DNA of 64,000 nucleotides from Streptomyces sp. SUK 48 (GCF_009650765.1 NZ_CP045740.1:5494001-5558000), one strand, 5' to 3'; counted from the stretch's first letter, positions 28,461 to 38,487 are shown. Notes: a model not told the origin generated them from the letters alone. Program-made: numbers and translations.

Positions 28461-28852
28461 ATGGAACTCGCCCAAGTACGGCTCCTCGTCAGCGACTTCG
28501 CCGCCTGCTACCGCTTCTACGCCGAGGTCCTCGGCCTGAAGCCGCAGTCCGGCGCGACCGAGGGCCCCTACGAGAAGTTCAGCCCTCACGCGGGCTCCGC
28601 GGGCATCGCCCTCCAGGACCGCGCCATGATGGCCGAACTCCTGCCCGAACTCGCCGGTCCCGCCGACGGCCACCGCTCCCTGGTCGTCCTGCGCGTCGAC
28701 GACCTCGACGCCTACTGCGCCGACATCACCTCCCGCGGCGCCACCCTCCTCCAGCCCCCACCGCCCTGACCGACCGCATGCGCGTCGCCCACCTCAAGGA
28801 CCCGGAGGACAACCTGGTGGAACTCCAGGAGTGGCTGCTGCTGCGGGGCTGA
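28461..28852 (+). pseudogene. VOC (glyoxalase-like) protein, frame broken near the C-terminus
   Basis: The first 99 residues or so (MELAQVRLLVSDFAACYRFY, later VLRVDDLDAYCADITSRGAT) are a vicinal-oxygen-chelate domain. The frame then runs into a stop at 28767-28769. The missing end (MRVAHLKDPEDNLVELQEW) is found in the next frame up to TGA 28850-28852. Adding one C to the five-C run at 28755-28759 restores a normal VOC protein of about 130 residues. It is either a frameshifted gene or a sequencing error. Function in resistance or metabolism is unknown. Confidence 0.8.
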
Positions 28853-29177
28853 GGGCACGGGCGACGGCGGGCGGCAGAGCCCAGCCGTCCAGGTCACCGG
28901 CCGGTTGCCCGCGCCGCCGCAGTTCCTCGGCAAACGTCCGTACGGCGCTCGGCTCGTGCAGATCGACGACGTGCCCGAGGCCGTCGGCGACCAGGCCCGC
29001 GCGGGCGCCCGCGCCGGTGGCCACCGCCCGGGACGCGAGGCGCGTGAGCGCCCCCTCCCGGTACAGGGACAGGGTCCGCGCGCACGGGCCGCCCTCGGTG
29101 TGCCGGTGCCGGACCGTCCACCGGTACGCCGTCCCGTCCGGCAACACGAGCTGCCGCCGCCTGCGTTCGCCGCGCAT
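28794..29177 (-). CDS. Conserved-looking hypothetical protein
   Basis: A 127-residue protein with a beta-rich N-terminal half (RRQLVLPDGTAYRWTVRHRH, RTLSLYREGALTRL) and a C-terminal stretch around AVRTFAEELRRRGQ and DLDGWALP. No signal peptide, no cysteine motif, and no family that can be named. Codon third-position GC is high, which supports coding. Its 3' end overlaps the C-terminal part of the VOC gene on the other strand by 59 bp. Confidence 0.6.
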   Translation of the reverse strand: MRGERRRRQLVLPDGTAYRWTVRHRHTEGGPCARTLSLYREGALTRLASRAVATGAGARAGLVADGLGHVVDLHEPSAVRTFAEELRRRGQPAGDLDGWALPPAVARALSPAAAATPGVPPGCPPGP

Positions 29178-29261
29178 CGGATCACTCGAGGTGCACGCCG
29201 AACGGGTGAGTGCTCGGGCACAGGCTTCCCTCCGCCTCCCCGTGCTGGCAGTCTGCCGTGC

Positions 29262-29794
29262 ATGGGGGCATTCAGGTGGATTCGGCCGCGTGTGGCCGCT
29301 GTTGCCGGGATCGTCGGCGTGATCGGTGCCGGGGCCGTGGGCTGCCAGGCGGACGTGCTCGGTGCGTCCGGGGTCGCCTACACCACCGGCACGATGGCGA
29401 GCGCGCGGCTGGAACGGGCGGACGTGGACGTCAGCTGGCTCAACTGCGTCGGCGATCCGGGCGGCGGTGCCGGGGCGACCCTCGCGCCGGGACAGAGCGC
29501 GGTCGTCTCCGTGGACTGCCAGGGCGAGACCAGGGACCGGGGCGGATCACCGTCAACGGAGAGGTGACCCGGGCCGTGAGCGGCGCCTGTGTCCGCGGCG
29601 ACCTGCGGGCCAGGGTCGGCGGGAAGCAGGTGTTCCACGTCAGCGGGCTCGGCGACTGCTCGGCCGCGCCGGAGCCGACGTACCGCCCGCCCGGCTACCC
29701 GCCCGCCGGCGCGCAACCCGCCGTCACGGTCACCGTCACCCGGACCCTCTGGTGCCAGAGCGACCCCAACTGCCTGCCCGTGGCGGGCAAGTGA
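29262..29794 (+). pseudogene. Secreted protein of unknown function, frame broken in the middle
   Basis: The 5' part encodes a signal-like N-terminus (IRPRVAAVAGIVGVIGAGAVG with Cys next, lipoprotein-like) and about 92 residues before the frame is lost (stop at 29565-29567). The continuation (RITVNGEVTRAVSGACVRGD, then HVSGLGDCSAAPEPTYRPPG) lies in another frame to TGA 29792-29794. One extra C in GGGGCGG near 29541-29544 would join both parts into a protein of about 177 residues with paired cysteines. No family is recognised. Confidence 0.7.
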
Positions 29795-29839
29795 TCGAAA
29801 AGAGACCCGTGGACGGTGGCCGCTGCGTAAGGTGACGGA

Positions 29840-32800
29840 GTGACTCAGGGCGCTTCGACAGGAACCTCCGGCTACCTCCGATACCCGCACCTGCACGGCG
29901 ACTTGGTGACCTTCGTCGCCGAGGACGACGTGTGGCTCGCCCCCCTCGACGGGGGCCGCGCCTGGCGGGCCAGCGCCGACGACACCCCGGTGGACCACCC
30001 CCGCATCTCGCCCGACGGGGCCACCCTCGCCTGGACCTCCACCCGCGACGGCGCCCCCGAGGTGCACATCGCCCCCGTCGACGGCGGACCGTCCAAGCGC
30101 CTCACCCACTGGGGCAGCCGGCGCACCCAGGTCCGCGGCTGGACCCCCGAGGGCCGGGTCCTCGCGCTGAGCACCACCGGCCAGCCCAGCCCGCGCCGCA
30201 CCTGGGCCCGCGCCGTCCCCCTCGACGGCGGACCCGCCACCACCCTGCCGTACGGCCCCGTCGGCGAGGTCGCCCACGGCCCGCACCCGGTGCTGCTGTC
30301 CGCCCCGATGGGCCGCGAGGCCGCCTGGTGGAAGCGCTACCGCGGCGGCACCGCGGGCAAGCTGTGGATCGACCGGGACGGAGACGGCGAGTTCACCCGG
30401 CTGCACGCGGAACTCGACGGCAACATCGAGTACCCCCTCTGGGCCGGCGATCGCATCGCCTTCCTCTCCGACCACGAGGGCACCGGCGCCGTCTACTCCT
30501 CCCGCGCCGACGCCTCCGACCTGCGCCGGCACACCCCCCTCGACGGCTTCTACGCCCGGCACGCCGCCACCGACGGCACCCGCGTCGTCTACACCAGCGC
30601 CGGCCGGCTCTGGCTCCTCGACGACCTCGACGGCGCCGAACCGCGCCCCCTGGACATCCACCTCGGCGGCCCCCGCCTCGAACTCCAGCCCTTCCAGGCG
30701 CACACCTCCCCCTGGTACGGCTCGGCCGCCCCCGACCACACCGCCCGCGGCAGCGCCGTCGGCCTGCGCGGCGCCGTCCACTGGGTCACCCACCGCTCCG
30801 GCCCGGTGCGCGCCCTCGCCGCCGAGCCCGGCGTCCGCACCCGGCTGCCCCGCACCTTCCGTGCCGACGGCGAGGAATGGGTCGTCTGGGTCACCGATGC
30901 CGAGGGCGAGGACGCCCTGGAGTTCGCCCCCGCCACCGGCACCGCCCTGGGCGCCACCCCGCGCCGGCTCGCCGCCGGACGCCTCGGCCGGGTCCTGGAA
31001 CTCGCCATGGCCCCGACGGCAGCCGCGCCGCCGTCGCCGCCCACGACGGCCGGCTCCTCCTGGTCGAACGGGAGACCGGCGAGGTCCGCGAGGTCGACCA
31101 GAGCGAGGACGGCGACGTCCGCGACCTCACCTTCTCGCCCGACTCCGCCTGGCTCGCCTGGACCCACCCCGGCCCCCGCCCGCTGAGCCAGCTGCGGCTC
31201 GCCCACACCACCGACCTCACCGTCGGCGAGGCCACCCCGCTGCGCTTCAAGGACCACGCGCCCGCCTTCACCCTCGACGGCAAGCACCTCGCCTTCCTCT
31301 CCAACCGCTCCTTCGACCCGGTCTACGACGAACACGTCTTCGACCTGGCCTTCGTGGGCGGCACCCGCCCCTACCTGATCACCCTCGCCGCGACCACCCC
31401 CTCCCCGTTCGGACCGCAGCGCCACGGCCGCCCGTTCGAGACCTCCGACAAGGAGGAGACCCCCGACAGCGAGGGCGTCCCCACCACCCGGATCGACCTC
31501 GACGGGCTCGCCGACCGCATCGTGCCCTTCCCGGTCGAGTCCGCCCGCTACGGCAATCTGCGCGCCGCCAAGGACGGCGTGCTCTGGCTGCGCCACCCGC
31601 TGCACGGCGTCCTCGGCACCACCCGCGCCACCCCCGACGAGGCCGCCCCCGGCACCGAGCTGGAGCGCTACGACCTCGCCCAGCGGCGCCTGGAGCATCT
31701 CGCCGCGGACGCCGACCACTTCGAGGTGAGCGGCGACGGCAAGCGGGTCCTGCTGTGGACCGACGGCAAGCTCAAGGTCGTACCCAGCGACCGCCGCGCC
31801 TCCGCCGACGAGGACAGCGACTCCAACATCACCGTGGACCTCGGCCGCATCCGGCAGACCGTCGACCCCGTCGCCGAGTGGCGGCAGATGTACGACGAGA
31901 CCGGCCGCCTCATGCGCGACAACTTCTGGCGCCCCGACCTCGGCGGCGTCGACTGGGACGGCGTCCTCGACCGCTACCGCCCGGTCCTGGACCGCCTCGC
32001 CACCCACGACGACCTGGTCGACCTGCTGTGGGAGGTGCACGGCGAACTCGGCACCTCGCACGCCTACGTCGTCCCCCGCGGCGGCCACGGCCACGGCCCC
32101 CGCCAGGGCCTGCTCGGCGCCGACATCTCCCGCCACGGGGACGGCGGTTGGCGCGTCGACCGCGTCCTGCCCTCGGAGACCTCCGACCCGCAGGCCCGCA
32201 GCCCGCTCGCCGCGCCCGGCGTCGCCGTCCGCCCCGGCGACACGATCCTCGCCGTCGCCGGCCACCCCGTCGACCCGGTGACCGGACCCGGCCCCCTGCT
32301 CACCGGCACGGCCGGCCGCCCCGTCGAACTCACCGTCTCGCCCGCGGCTGGCGGCGACCCCCGGCACGTCGTGGTCGTCCCGCTCGCCGACGAGGAACCC
32401 CTGCGCTACCACGCCTGGGTCGCGGGCCGCCGCGCCCGTGTCCACGAGCACTCCGGCGGCCGCCTCGGCTATCTGCACGTCCCCGACATGCAGGCCCCCG
32501 GCTGGGCCCAGATCCACCGCGATCTGCGCGTCGAGGTCGCCCGCGAGGGCCTGATCGTGGACGTCCGGGAGAACCGCGGCGGCCACACCTCCCAGCTGGT
32601 CGTGGAGATACTGGCCCGCCGCGTCGTGGGCTGGGACATGCCCCGCGGCCGCCGCCCCTTCAGCTACCCCCGGCACGCCCCGCGCGGCCCCGTCGTCGCC
32701 GTCGCCAACGAGTTCTCCGGCTCCGACGGCGACATCGTCAACGCCGCCATCAAGGCCCTCGGCATCGGCCCCGTCGTCGGCACCCGCACCTGGGGCGGTG

Positions 32801-33051
32801 TCATCGGCATCGACAGCCGCTACCGCCTGGTCGACGGCACCCTGGTCACCCAGCCCAAATACGCCATGTGGCTGGACGGGCCCGCCTGGAACGTCGAGAA
32901 CCACGGCGTCGACCCGGACGTGGAGGTCGTCCACCGCCCCCAGGACTGGGCGCGAGGCACGGACCCGCAACTGGACGAGGCGATCAGGCTGGCCCTGGAA
33001 GCGCTGGAGGCGGCACCCGCCAGGACACCCCCGGCGCTGCCGCCCCTCTAG
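29840..33051 (+). pseudogene. Tricorn protease homologue, frame broken at codon ~390
   Basis: The combined product would be about 1070 residues. The N-terminal beta-propellers are WD-like (DVWLAPLDGGRAWRA, LSDHEGTGAVYSS). A C1 helical region, a PDZ domain (GVAVRPGDTILAVAGHPV) and a C-terminal S41 peptidase core follow (RENRGGHTSQLVVEIL and NEFSGSDGDIVNAAI with the nucleophile Ser). Tricorn cuts peptides released by the proteasome, which Streptomyces possess. The frame changes at the CCCC run 31011-31014; one more C restores APDGSRAAVAAHDGRLL and the full protein. It is therefore a frameshift or sequencing error. GTG 29840 follows a weak ribosome site. Confidence 0.88.
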
Positions 33052-33063
33052 CCGCCTCGTACG

Positions 33064-33387
33064 TCAGTCGACGGACAGCTCGCCCATCGCGCTCCAGCCG
33101 TCCGCTCCCTCGATGGTGGTGCTGACGATGTCGGGGGTGCGGCGCAGCAGGGGGCGCATCGTTTCCAGACCGGCGCGGAAGTGGTCGGAGTTGACGTGCG
33201 CCTCGCCGGCGTCGTCCTGGAACGCCTCGACGAGGACGTAGGTGTCGGGCTCCTCCAGGCTGCGGGACCACTCGAACCACAGGTTGCCGGGTTCGGCGCG
33301 GGTGGCCCGGGTGAAGGCGTCGACGTGCTGCGGCCACGCTTCGGTGTGCTCGGGTTTCACGGGGAACTTGACGACGATGAAGATCAT
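33064..33387 (-). CDS. Putative quinol monooxygenase (ABM domain)
   Basis: A 107-residue protein with the antibiotic-biosynthesis-monooxygenase fold: FIVVKFPVKPEHTEAWPQHV at the start, EPGNLWFEWSRSLEEPDTYV in the middle and HVNSDHF towards the end. YgiN-type relatives act on quinols without cofactor. The substrate here is unknown. ATG 33387 is the natural start. It is convergent with the tricorn gene and divergent from the HIT gene. Confidence 0.88.
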   Translation of the reverse strand: MIFIVVKFPVKPEHTEAWPQHVDAFTRATRAEPGNLWFEWSRSLEEPDTYVLVEAFQDDAGEAHVNSDHFRAGLETMRPLLRRTPDIVSTTIEGADGWSAMGELSVD

Positions 33388-33504
33388 CCATCGATGATAG
33401 GCGGCCGGGTTTCCCGGGGGCGTGAACGACCACGACCCACCCGCGCCCCCACCGACTACGATGATCCCCTCGACCCGATCCCGGCGAAAGCGAGCGCACG
33501 CGAA

Positions 33505-33858
33505 ATGGCTGGAGAACCGCAGGACGACTGCCTGTTCTGCAAAATCGTCGCGGGCCACATCCCGGCCACCGTCGTCCGCGAGACGGAAACCACCCTCGCC
33601 TTCCGGGACATAAACCCGCAGGCCCCCACGCACGTCCTGGTCATCCCCAAGGTCCACTACCGGGACGCCGCCGCGCTCGCCGCCGGCGCCCCCGAGGTCG
33701 CCGCGGACGTGCTGCGCGAGACCCGGGCGGTGGCCGACGAGGAGAAGCTGGACAGCTACCGCGTCGTCTTCAACACCGGCGCCGGCGCGGGACAGACCGT
33801 CTGGCACGCCCACGGACACGTGCTCGGCGGCCGCGGTCTCCAGTGGCCGCCCGGATAG
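33505..33858 (+). CDS. HIT family protein
   Basis: A 117-residue histidine-triad nucleotide hydrolase. It begins with CLFCKIVAGHIPATVV, has FRDINPQAPTHVLVIPKVHY, and the triad is HAHGHVLGG near residues 100-108. HINT-like proteins hydrolyse AMP-linked amines or lysyl-AMP. ATG 33505 gives a normal length. The next gene starts six bases after its stop, so the two are probably one transcript. Confidence 0.92.
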   Translation: MAGEPQDDCLFCKIVAGHIPATVVRETETTLAFRDINPQAPTHVLVIPKVHYRDAAALAAGAPEVAADVLRETRAVADEEKLDSYRVVFNTGAGAGQTVWHAHGHVLGGRGLQWPPG

Positions 33859-33864
33859 AACGCC

Positions 33865-34770
33865 GTGTCCGTCCGTGAACTCGTCGTCCTCGGCACCGCG
33901 AGCCAGGTCCCGACCCGGCACCGCAACCACAACGGCTATCTGCTGCGCTGGGACGGCGAGGGCATCCTCTTCGACCCCGGCGAGGGCACCCAGCGGCAGA
34001 TGCTGCGCGCCGGGGTCGCCGCGCACGACCTGAACCGCCTCTGCGTCACCCACTTCCACGGCGACCACAGCCTCGGCCTCGCCGGGGTCATCCAGCGCAT
34101 CAACCTGGACCGGGTGCCGCACGAGATCACCGCGCACTACCCGGCCTCCGGGCAGCGCTTCTTCGACCGGCTGCGGTACGCCACCGCGTACCGGGAGACC
34201 GTCGGCGTCACCGAGGTCCCGGTGACCGCCGACGGCGCCCTCGCGGTGACCCCGGCGTACACCCTGGACGCCCGCAGGCTCTCGCACCCGGTGGAGTCGT
34301 ACGGATACCGGCTGACCGAGCCCGACGGCCGCCGGATGCTGCCCGAGCGGCTCGCCGCGCACGGCATCAAGGGGCCGGACGTGGGCGTGCTCCAGCGCGA
34401 GGGGCGGCTCGGGGACGTGACGCTGGAGGAGGTCAGCGAGGTACGGCGCGGACAGCGGTTCGCGTTCGTCATGGACACCCGGCTCTGCGAGGGCGTGTAC
34501 ACGCTCGCCGAGGGCTGCGACCTGCTGGTCATCGAGTCCACGTTCCTCGACGAGGACGAGGAACTCGCCGTGGAGCACGGGCACCTGACGGCCGGGCAGG
34601 CGGGGGCGGTCGCGCGCGGGGCGGGGGTACGGCATCTCGTGCTCACCCACTTCAGCCAGCGGTACGCGGAGCCCGGCGAATTCGAGCGGCAGGCGCGGAC
34701 CGCGGGCTTCGCGGGTGAGCTGACGGTGGCGTACGACCTCCAGCGAGTGCCGGTTCCGAAACGACGGTAA
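33865..34770 (+). CDS. Ribonuclease Z-like metallo-hydrolase
   Basis: A 301-residue MBL-fold protein. The motif [13 protein letters not shown] near residue 61 and the surrounding [12 protein letters not shown] and [20 protein letters not shown] fit RNase Z, as do the later [31 protein letters not shown] and LTHFSQRY. RNase Z matures tRNA 3' ends, and many tRNA genes here, including both tRNA-Ala genes, lack CCA and depend on that step. The start GTG 33865 lies just behind the HIT gene. Confidence 0.87.
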   Translation: MSVRELVVLGTASQVPTRHRNHNGYLLRWDGEGILFDPGEGTQRQMLRAGVAAHDLNRLCVTHFHGDHSLGLAGVIQRINLDRVPHEITAHYPASGQRFFDRLRYATAYRETVGVTEVPVTADGALAVTPAYTLDARRLSHPVESYGYRLTEPDGRRMLPERLAAHGIKGPDVGVLQREGRLGDVTLEEVSEVRRGQRFAFVMDTRLCEGVYTLAEGCDLLVIESTFLDEDEELAVEHGHLTAGQAGAVARGAGVRHLVLTHFSQRYAEPGEFERQARTAGFAGELTVAYDLQRVPVPKRR

Positions 34771-34790
34771 GTGCGCCGTACGATGCTTTG

Positions 34791-35780
34791 ATGCCCCTCC
34801 CCAAAGCAGAACTGCACCTCCACATCGAAGGCACCCTGGAGCCGGAGCTGGCCTTCGACCTGGCCGCCCGCAACGGCGTGAAGCTGCGCTACGCCGACAC
34901 GGACGAGCTGCGCGAGGCGTACCGGTTCGCGGACCTCCAGTCCTTTCTGAATCTGTACTACGAGCTGATGACCGTCCTGCGCACCGAGCGGGACTTCGAG
35001 GACCTGGCCAACGCCTACCTGACCCGCGCCGCGGCGCAGGGCGTACGGCACGCGGAGATCTTCTTCGACCCGCAGGCCCACCTCGCCCGCGGTCTGGACA
35101 TGGGCACCGTCGTGGAGGGGCTGTGGGCGGCGCTCGGCCGCAGCGAGGAGAACCACGGCGTCTCCACCAGGCTCATCCTGTGCTTCCTGCGCGACGAGTC
35201 CGCCGACTCCGCGCTGGAGACCCTTCAGGCCGCGCGGCCGTACCTCGACCGGATCACCGGCGTCGGCCTGGACTCCGCCGAGGTCGGGCACCCGCCGGCG
35301 AAGTTCCGCCAGGTGTACGAGACCGCCGCCGGGCTCGGGCTGCGCCGGGTGGCGCACGCCGGTGAGGAGGGGCCGCCGGAGTACATCACCCAGTCCCTGG
35401 ACCTGCTCGGCATCGAGCGCGTCGACCACGGGCTGCGCTGCATGGAGGACCCCGAGCTGGTGGAGCGGCTGGTGCGCGAGCGCGTCCCGCTCACCCTGTG
35501 CCCGCTGTCCAACGTCCGGCTGCGCACGGTGGACACCCTGGCCGACCACCCGCTGCCGGCCATGCTGGAGGCGGGGCTGCTGTGCACGGTCAACTCCGAC
35601 GACCCGGCCTACTTCGGCGGGTACGCCGACGACAACTTCCAGGCGGTGCGCGAGAGTCTCGGGCTGACCGAGGACCGGCTGCGCGAACTGGCCCGCAACT
35701 CCTTCCTCGCCTCCTTCCTGGAGGACGACGAGGAGCGCCGCGCCCGGTATCTCGCCGAGGTGGACGCGTACGTCTTCTAG
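34791..35780 (+). CDS. Adenine deaminase (adenosine deaminase superfamily)
   Basis: A 329-residue enzyme. Zinc ligands HLH at residues 9-11 occur in KAELHLHIEGTLEPELAFDL. HAGEEGPPEYI near 189, CPLSNVRLRTVDTL, and NSDDPAYFGGY follow. The Glu in HLHIEG and the PLSNVRL segment match bacterial and fungal adenine deaminases better than adenosine deaminases, which have HVHLDG and TSN. It would turn adenine to hypoxanthine in purine salvage. Experimental proof for this genus is not known to me, so adenosine deaminase remains possible. ATG 34791 is chosen over TTG 34788. Confidence 0.88.
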   Translation: MPLPKAELHLHIEGTLEPELAFDLAARNGVKLRYADTDELREAYRFADLQSFLNLYYELMTVLRTERDFEDLANAYLTRAAAQGVRHAEIFFDPQAHLARGLDMGTVVEGLWAALGRSEENHGVSTRLILCFLRDESADSALETLQAARPYLDRITGVGLDSAEVGHPPAKFRQVYETAAGLGLRRVAHAGEEGPPEYITQSLDLLGIERVDHGLRCMEDPELVERLVRERVPLTLCPLSNVRLRTVDTLADHPLPAMLEAGLLCTVNSDDPAYFGGYADDNFQAVRESLGLTEDRLRELARNSFLASFLEDDEERRARYLAEVDAYVF

Positions 35781-35795
35781 ACGCGTACGTCTTCT
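35763..35795 (+). repeat. Tandem 17-bp duplication at the deaminase stop codon
   Basis: GACGCGTACGTCTTCT is present at 35763-35778 and again at 35780-35795, separated by the base A of the TAG stop. A third partial copy (GGACGCGTACGT) follows at 35803-35814. The first copy encodes the C-terminal DAYVF of the deaminase. Confidence 0.85.
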
Positions 35796-35897
35796 GGAGG
35801 TGGACGCGTACGTGGTCCGACACGTGTTCGGCACCGGCCCCGGCATGGGCTATGATTGATCATGTCGAGGCCGCCGGAACTCCGGTAGCCGGACAGT

Positions 35898-35970
35898 GCG
35901 TTGGTGGTCCAAGTCAAGACGCCCCGCTTCCTGCGGGGAAATGCAGGTGCAAGACCTGCCCAGCGCTCCA
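35898..35970 (+). tRNA. Unusual tRNA-Gly (UCC)-like gene with encoded CCA
   Basis: Acceptor stem GCGTTGG/CCAGCGC (one G-T pair), discriminator T, then CCA encoded. Anticodon stem CCCCG/CGGGG around CTTCCTG gives anticodon TCC. T-stem GCAGG/CCTGC is perfect, but the T-loop is TGCAAGA with G where T55 is expected. The D-arm is only GTC/GAC with loop CAAGTCAA and no G18-G19 pair. Base 37 is T instead of a purine. A -10-like TATGAT lies at 35851-35856 and a terminator follows at once, so the gene looks expressed. Either a weakly canonical tRNA-Gly or a tRNA with a non-ribosomal task. Confidence 0.72.
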
Positions 35971-35973
35971 CCG

Positions 35974-36010
35974 AAGAGCCCCGTCCCGCCGTGAGCGGGG
36001 CGGGGCTCTT
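35974..36010 (+). terminator. Terminator after the tRNA-Gly-like gene
   Basis: AAGAGCCCCG at 35974-35983 pairs with CGGGGCTCTT at 36001-36010, with an inner CCGCC/GGCGG arm. It begins four bases after the encoded CCA. Confidence 0.85.
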
Positions 36011-36118
36011 CGCTGCGCGCGCGCACTTGTCCCCGTGTGCGCGGGCCCGGCCGTATACCCGTGCACGGCGGCCCCGGTGGTGCACACTGGCCAGACCCAG
36101 CACACCAGGGAGCGCACC

Positions 36119-37261
36119 GTGACCTCGTCGCACACCCTCATCGGAGAGGAACCCGAGCACCTCACCCGGGCGGGCCACCGCCAGGCCCAGATCGATCCGC
36201 TCGCCGCGCGGCGCGCCCCCGGGGACCCGCCCTGGGACGTCTATCTCACGGGCACCGTCTTCCTCGACATCATCTTCACCGGCCTGGCCTCGGCGCCCGT
36301 GCGCGGCACCGAGTCCTGGGCACGCGGCATGGGCTCCAGCCCCGGCGGGGTCGCCAACATGGCCAGCGCGCTGGCCCGGCTCGGGCTGCGGACCTCGCTC
36401 GCGGCGGCCTTCGGGGACGACCACTACGGGGAGTACTGCTGGGACGCCCTCGAACAGGGCGAGGGGATCGACCTCACCCCGTCGCGGACGGTGCCCGGCT
36501 GGCACTCGCCGGTGACCGTGTCCATGGCGTACGAGGGCGAGCGGACCATGGTCTCGCACGGGCACGAGCCGCCGCCGGAGGAGCCGGCCCCCGACTGCCC
36601 GCCCCGCGCCCGCGCCGCCGTCGCCTCCCTCACCCCGGGCCGCCGCGCCCCCTGGATCGCCCAGGCCGCGCGCGGCGGGACCCGGATCTTCGCCGACGTC
36701 GGCTGGGACGAGACCGGCGCCTGGGACCTCGCGGGGCTGTCCGACCTCGAACACTGCGAGGCGTTCCTGCCCAACGCCGAGGAGGCCAAGCGGTACACGG
36801 GCGCCGACTGCCCCCGGCTGGCCGCGCACGCGCTCACCGCGTACGTGCCGGTGGCGGTGGTGACGCTGGGCTCGGAGGGCGCGTACGCGGTGGACCGCCG
36901 CACCGGCGAGGCCGCGGAGGTCCCGGCGATCGCGGTGGAGGCGCTGGACCCCACGGGCGCGGGGGACGTCTTCGTGGCCGGCTTCGTGACCGGCTCCCTG
37001 GCGGGCTGGCCGCTGGCCGACCGGCTGGCGTTCGCGGGGCTCACGGCCGCGCTGTCCGTGCAGGAGTTCGGCGGCTCCCTGTCGGCGCCCGGCTGGTCGG
37101 AGATCGGCGCGTGGTGGCGCCGCGTCCAGTCCGTGCCGGCCCAGGACCCCATGGCGCTCCAGCGGTACGCCTTCCTCGACCACCTGGTCCCGGAGGAGCT
37201 GGACCGCCCCTGGCCGCTGCGCCGGGCCGTGCCCACGATCGGCTTCCGGGGCCCCGGCTGA
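36119..37261 (+). CDS. PfkB family carbohydrate kinase
   Basis: A 380-residue ribokinase-like enzyme. The N-terminal signature is YLTGTVFLDIIFTGL with GMGSSPGGVANMASALARLG. The ATP-site signature is DPTGAGDVFVAGFVTG near residue 277, with the catalytic Asp in GAGD. The substrate cannot be told from sequence. GTG 36119 follows GGGAG. The N-terminal 40 residues are an extension without known function. It has its own transcription unit after the tRNA terminator. Confidence 0.9.
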   Translation: MTSSHTLIGEEPEHLTRAGHRQAQIDPLAARRAPGDPPWDVYLTGTVFLDIIFTGLASAPVRGTESWARGMGSSPGGVANMASALARLGLRTSLAAAFGDDHYGEYCWDALEQGEGIDLTPSRTVPGWHSPVTVSMAYEGERTMVSHGHEPPPEEPAPDCPPRARAAVASLTPGRRAPWIAQAARGGTRIFADVGWDETGAWDLAGLSDLEHCEAFLPNAEEAKRYTGADCPRLAAHALTAYVPVAVVTLGSEGAYAVDRRTGEAAEVPAIAVEALDPTGAGDVFVAGFVTGSLAGWPLADRLAFAGLTAALSVQEFGGSLSAPGWSEIGAWWRRVQSVPAQDPMALQRYAFLDHLVPEELDRPWPLRRAVPTIGFRGPG

Positions 37262-37398
37262 CGGACGGCGGCGCACCCCCCGGCCGGAGGAAAAGTCCTA
37301 CAGGCTTCTGAACCGTCCGGCGTACCCTGGACAGCGACGAGGCCGCCCTAGGTGGTGCGGTCGCGATGAGGAGGAAGCACAAGGCTTCGCGCCGGCCC

Positions 37399-38475
37399 AT
37401 GACACAGACACCCACAGCTCACACCCCCGCGCAGGAGCGGGCGAGAGCACAGCTCACCGTGCCCGCCCAGCACCCCATGGTGACCGTTCTTGGTTCCGGC
37501 GACTCCCTCCTGCGCGTGATCGAGAAAGCCTTCCCGGCGGCCGACATCCATGTCCGGGGCAATGAGATCAGCGCGGTCGGCGACAGCGCCGACGTCGCCC
37601 TGATCTCACGCGTGTTCGACGAGATGATGCTGGTGCTGCGCACCGGGCAGCCGATGACGGAGGACGCAGTGGAGCGCTCGATCGCCATGCTCAAGGCGAG
37701 CGACAACGGTACGAGCGAAGGCTCGGAGACCCCGGCCGAGGTGCTGACGCAGAACATCCTGTCCTCGCGTGGCCGCACCATCCGCCCCAAGACCCTCAAC
37801 CAGAAGCGCTATGTCGACGCCATCGACAAGCACACCGTCGTCTTCGGCATCGGCCCCGCCGGTACCGGCAAGACCTACCTGGCCATGGCCAAGGCCGTCC
37901 AGGCCCTGCAGTCCAAGCAGGTCAACCGGATCATCCTGACCCGCCCCGCGGTCGAGGCCGGCGAGCGGCTGGGCTTCCTGCCCGGCACGCTCTACGAGAA
38001 GATCGACCCCTACCTGCGCCCGCTGTACGACGCGCTGCACGACATGCTCGACCCGGACTCCATCCCCAAGCTGATGGCCGCCGGCACGATCGAGGTCGCG
38101 CCGCTGGCATACATGCGCGGCCGTACCCTTAATGACGCCTTCATCATCCTGGACGAGGCCCAGAACACCAGCCCCGAGCAGATGAAGATGTTCCTCACCC
38201 GCCTCGGCTTCGACTCGAAGATCGTGATCACGGGTGATGTGACGCAGGTCGACCTGCCCAACGGCACGAAGTCCGGTCTGCGCCAGGTCCAGGAGATCCT
38301 GGAGGGCGTCGAGGACGTGCACTTCTCCCGGCTGACGTCCCACGATGTCGTACGGCACAAGCTGGTGGGCCGTATTGTCGACGCGTACGAGAAGTACGAC
38401 AGCAAGAACGGCACGGAGAACGGCTCGCACGCGGGCCGTGGCAGGACCGGCGCCAAGGGCACCAAGGGGAAGTAG
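37399..38475 (+). CDS. phoH: PhoH-like ATPase
   Basis: A 358-residue PhoH protein. An N-terminal KH-like region ([35 protein letters not shown]) is followed by the P-loop GPAGTGKT near residues 152-159 and the Walker [10 protein letters not shown] near 250. These proteins are cytoplasmic ATPases linked to RNA metabolism and genetically to YbeY. ATG 37399 fits the conserved N-terminus; ATG 37366 (11 more residues, AGGTGG upstream) is an alternative. It leads the phoH-ybeY-CNNM operon. Confidence 0.93.
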   Translation: MTQTPTAHTPAQERARAQLTVPAQHPMVTVLGSGDSLLRVIEKAFPAADIHVRGNEISAVGDSADVALISRVFDEMMLVLRTGQPMTEDAVERSIAMLKASDNGTSEGSETPAEVLTQNILSSRGRTIRPKTLNQKRYVDAIDKHTVVFGIGPAGTGKTYLAMAKAVQALQSKQVNRIILTRPAVEAGERLGFLPGTLYEKIDPYLRPLYDALHDMLDPDSIPKLMAAGTIEVAPLAYMRGRTLNDAFIILDEAQNTSPEQMKMFLTRLGFDSKIVITGDVTQVDLPNGTKSGLRQVQEILEGVEDVHFSRLTSHDVVRHKLVGRIVDAYEKYDSKNGTENGSHAGRGRTGAKGTKGK

Positions 38476-38487
38476 ACCGGCACGAGC

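Noticed and set aside
29741..29840. Overlap of the broken secreted gene with the tricorn gene as a fusion
   Set aside because: The secreted frame ends at 29794 and the tricorn frame opens at 29840 in a different phase; no shared reading frame supports a fusion.
35898..35970. Integration site of a mobile element at the tRNA-Gly-like gene
   Set aside because: No integrase, no direct repeat of the tRNA 3' end and no change in gene content were found on either side.
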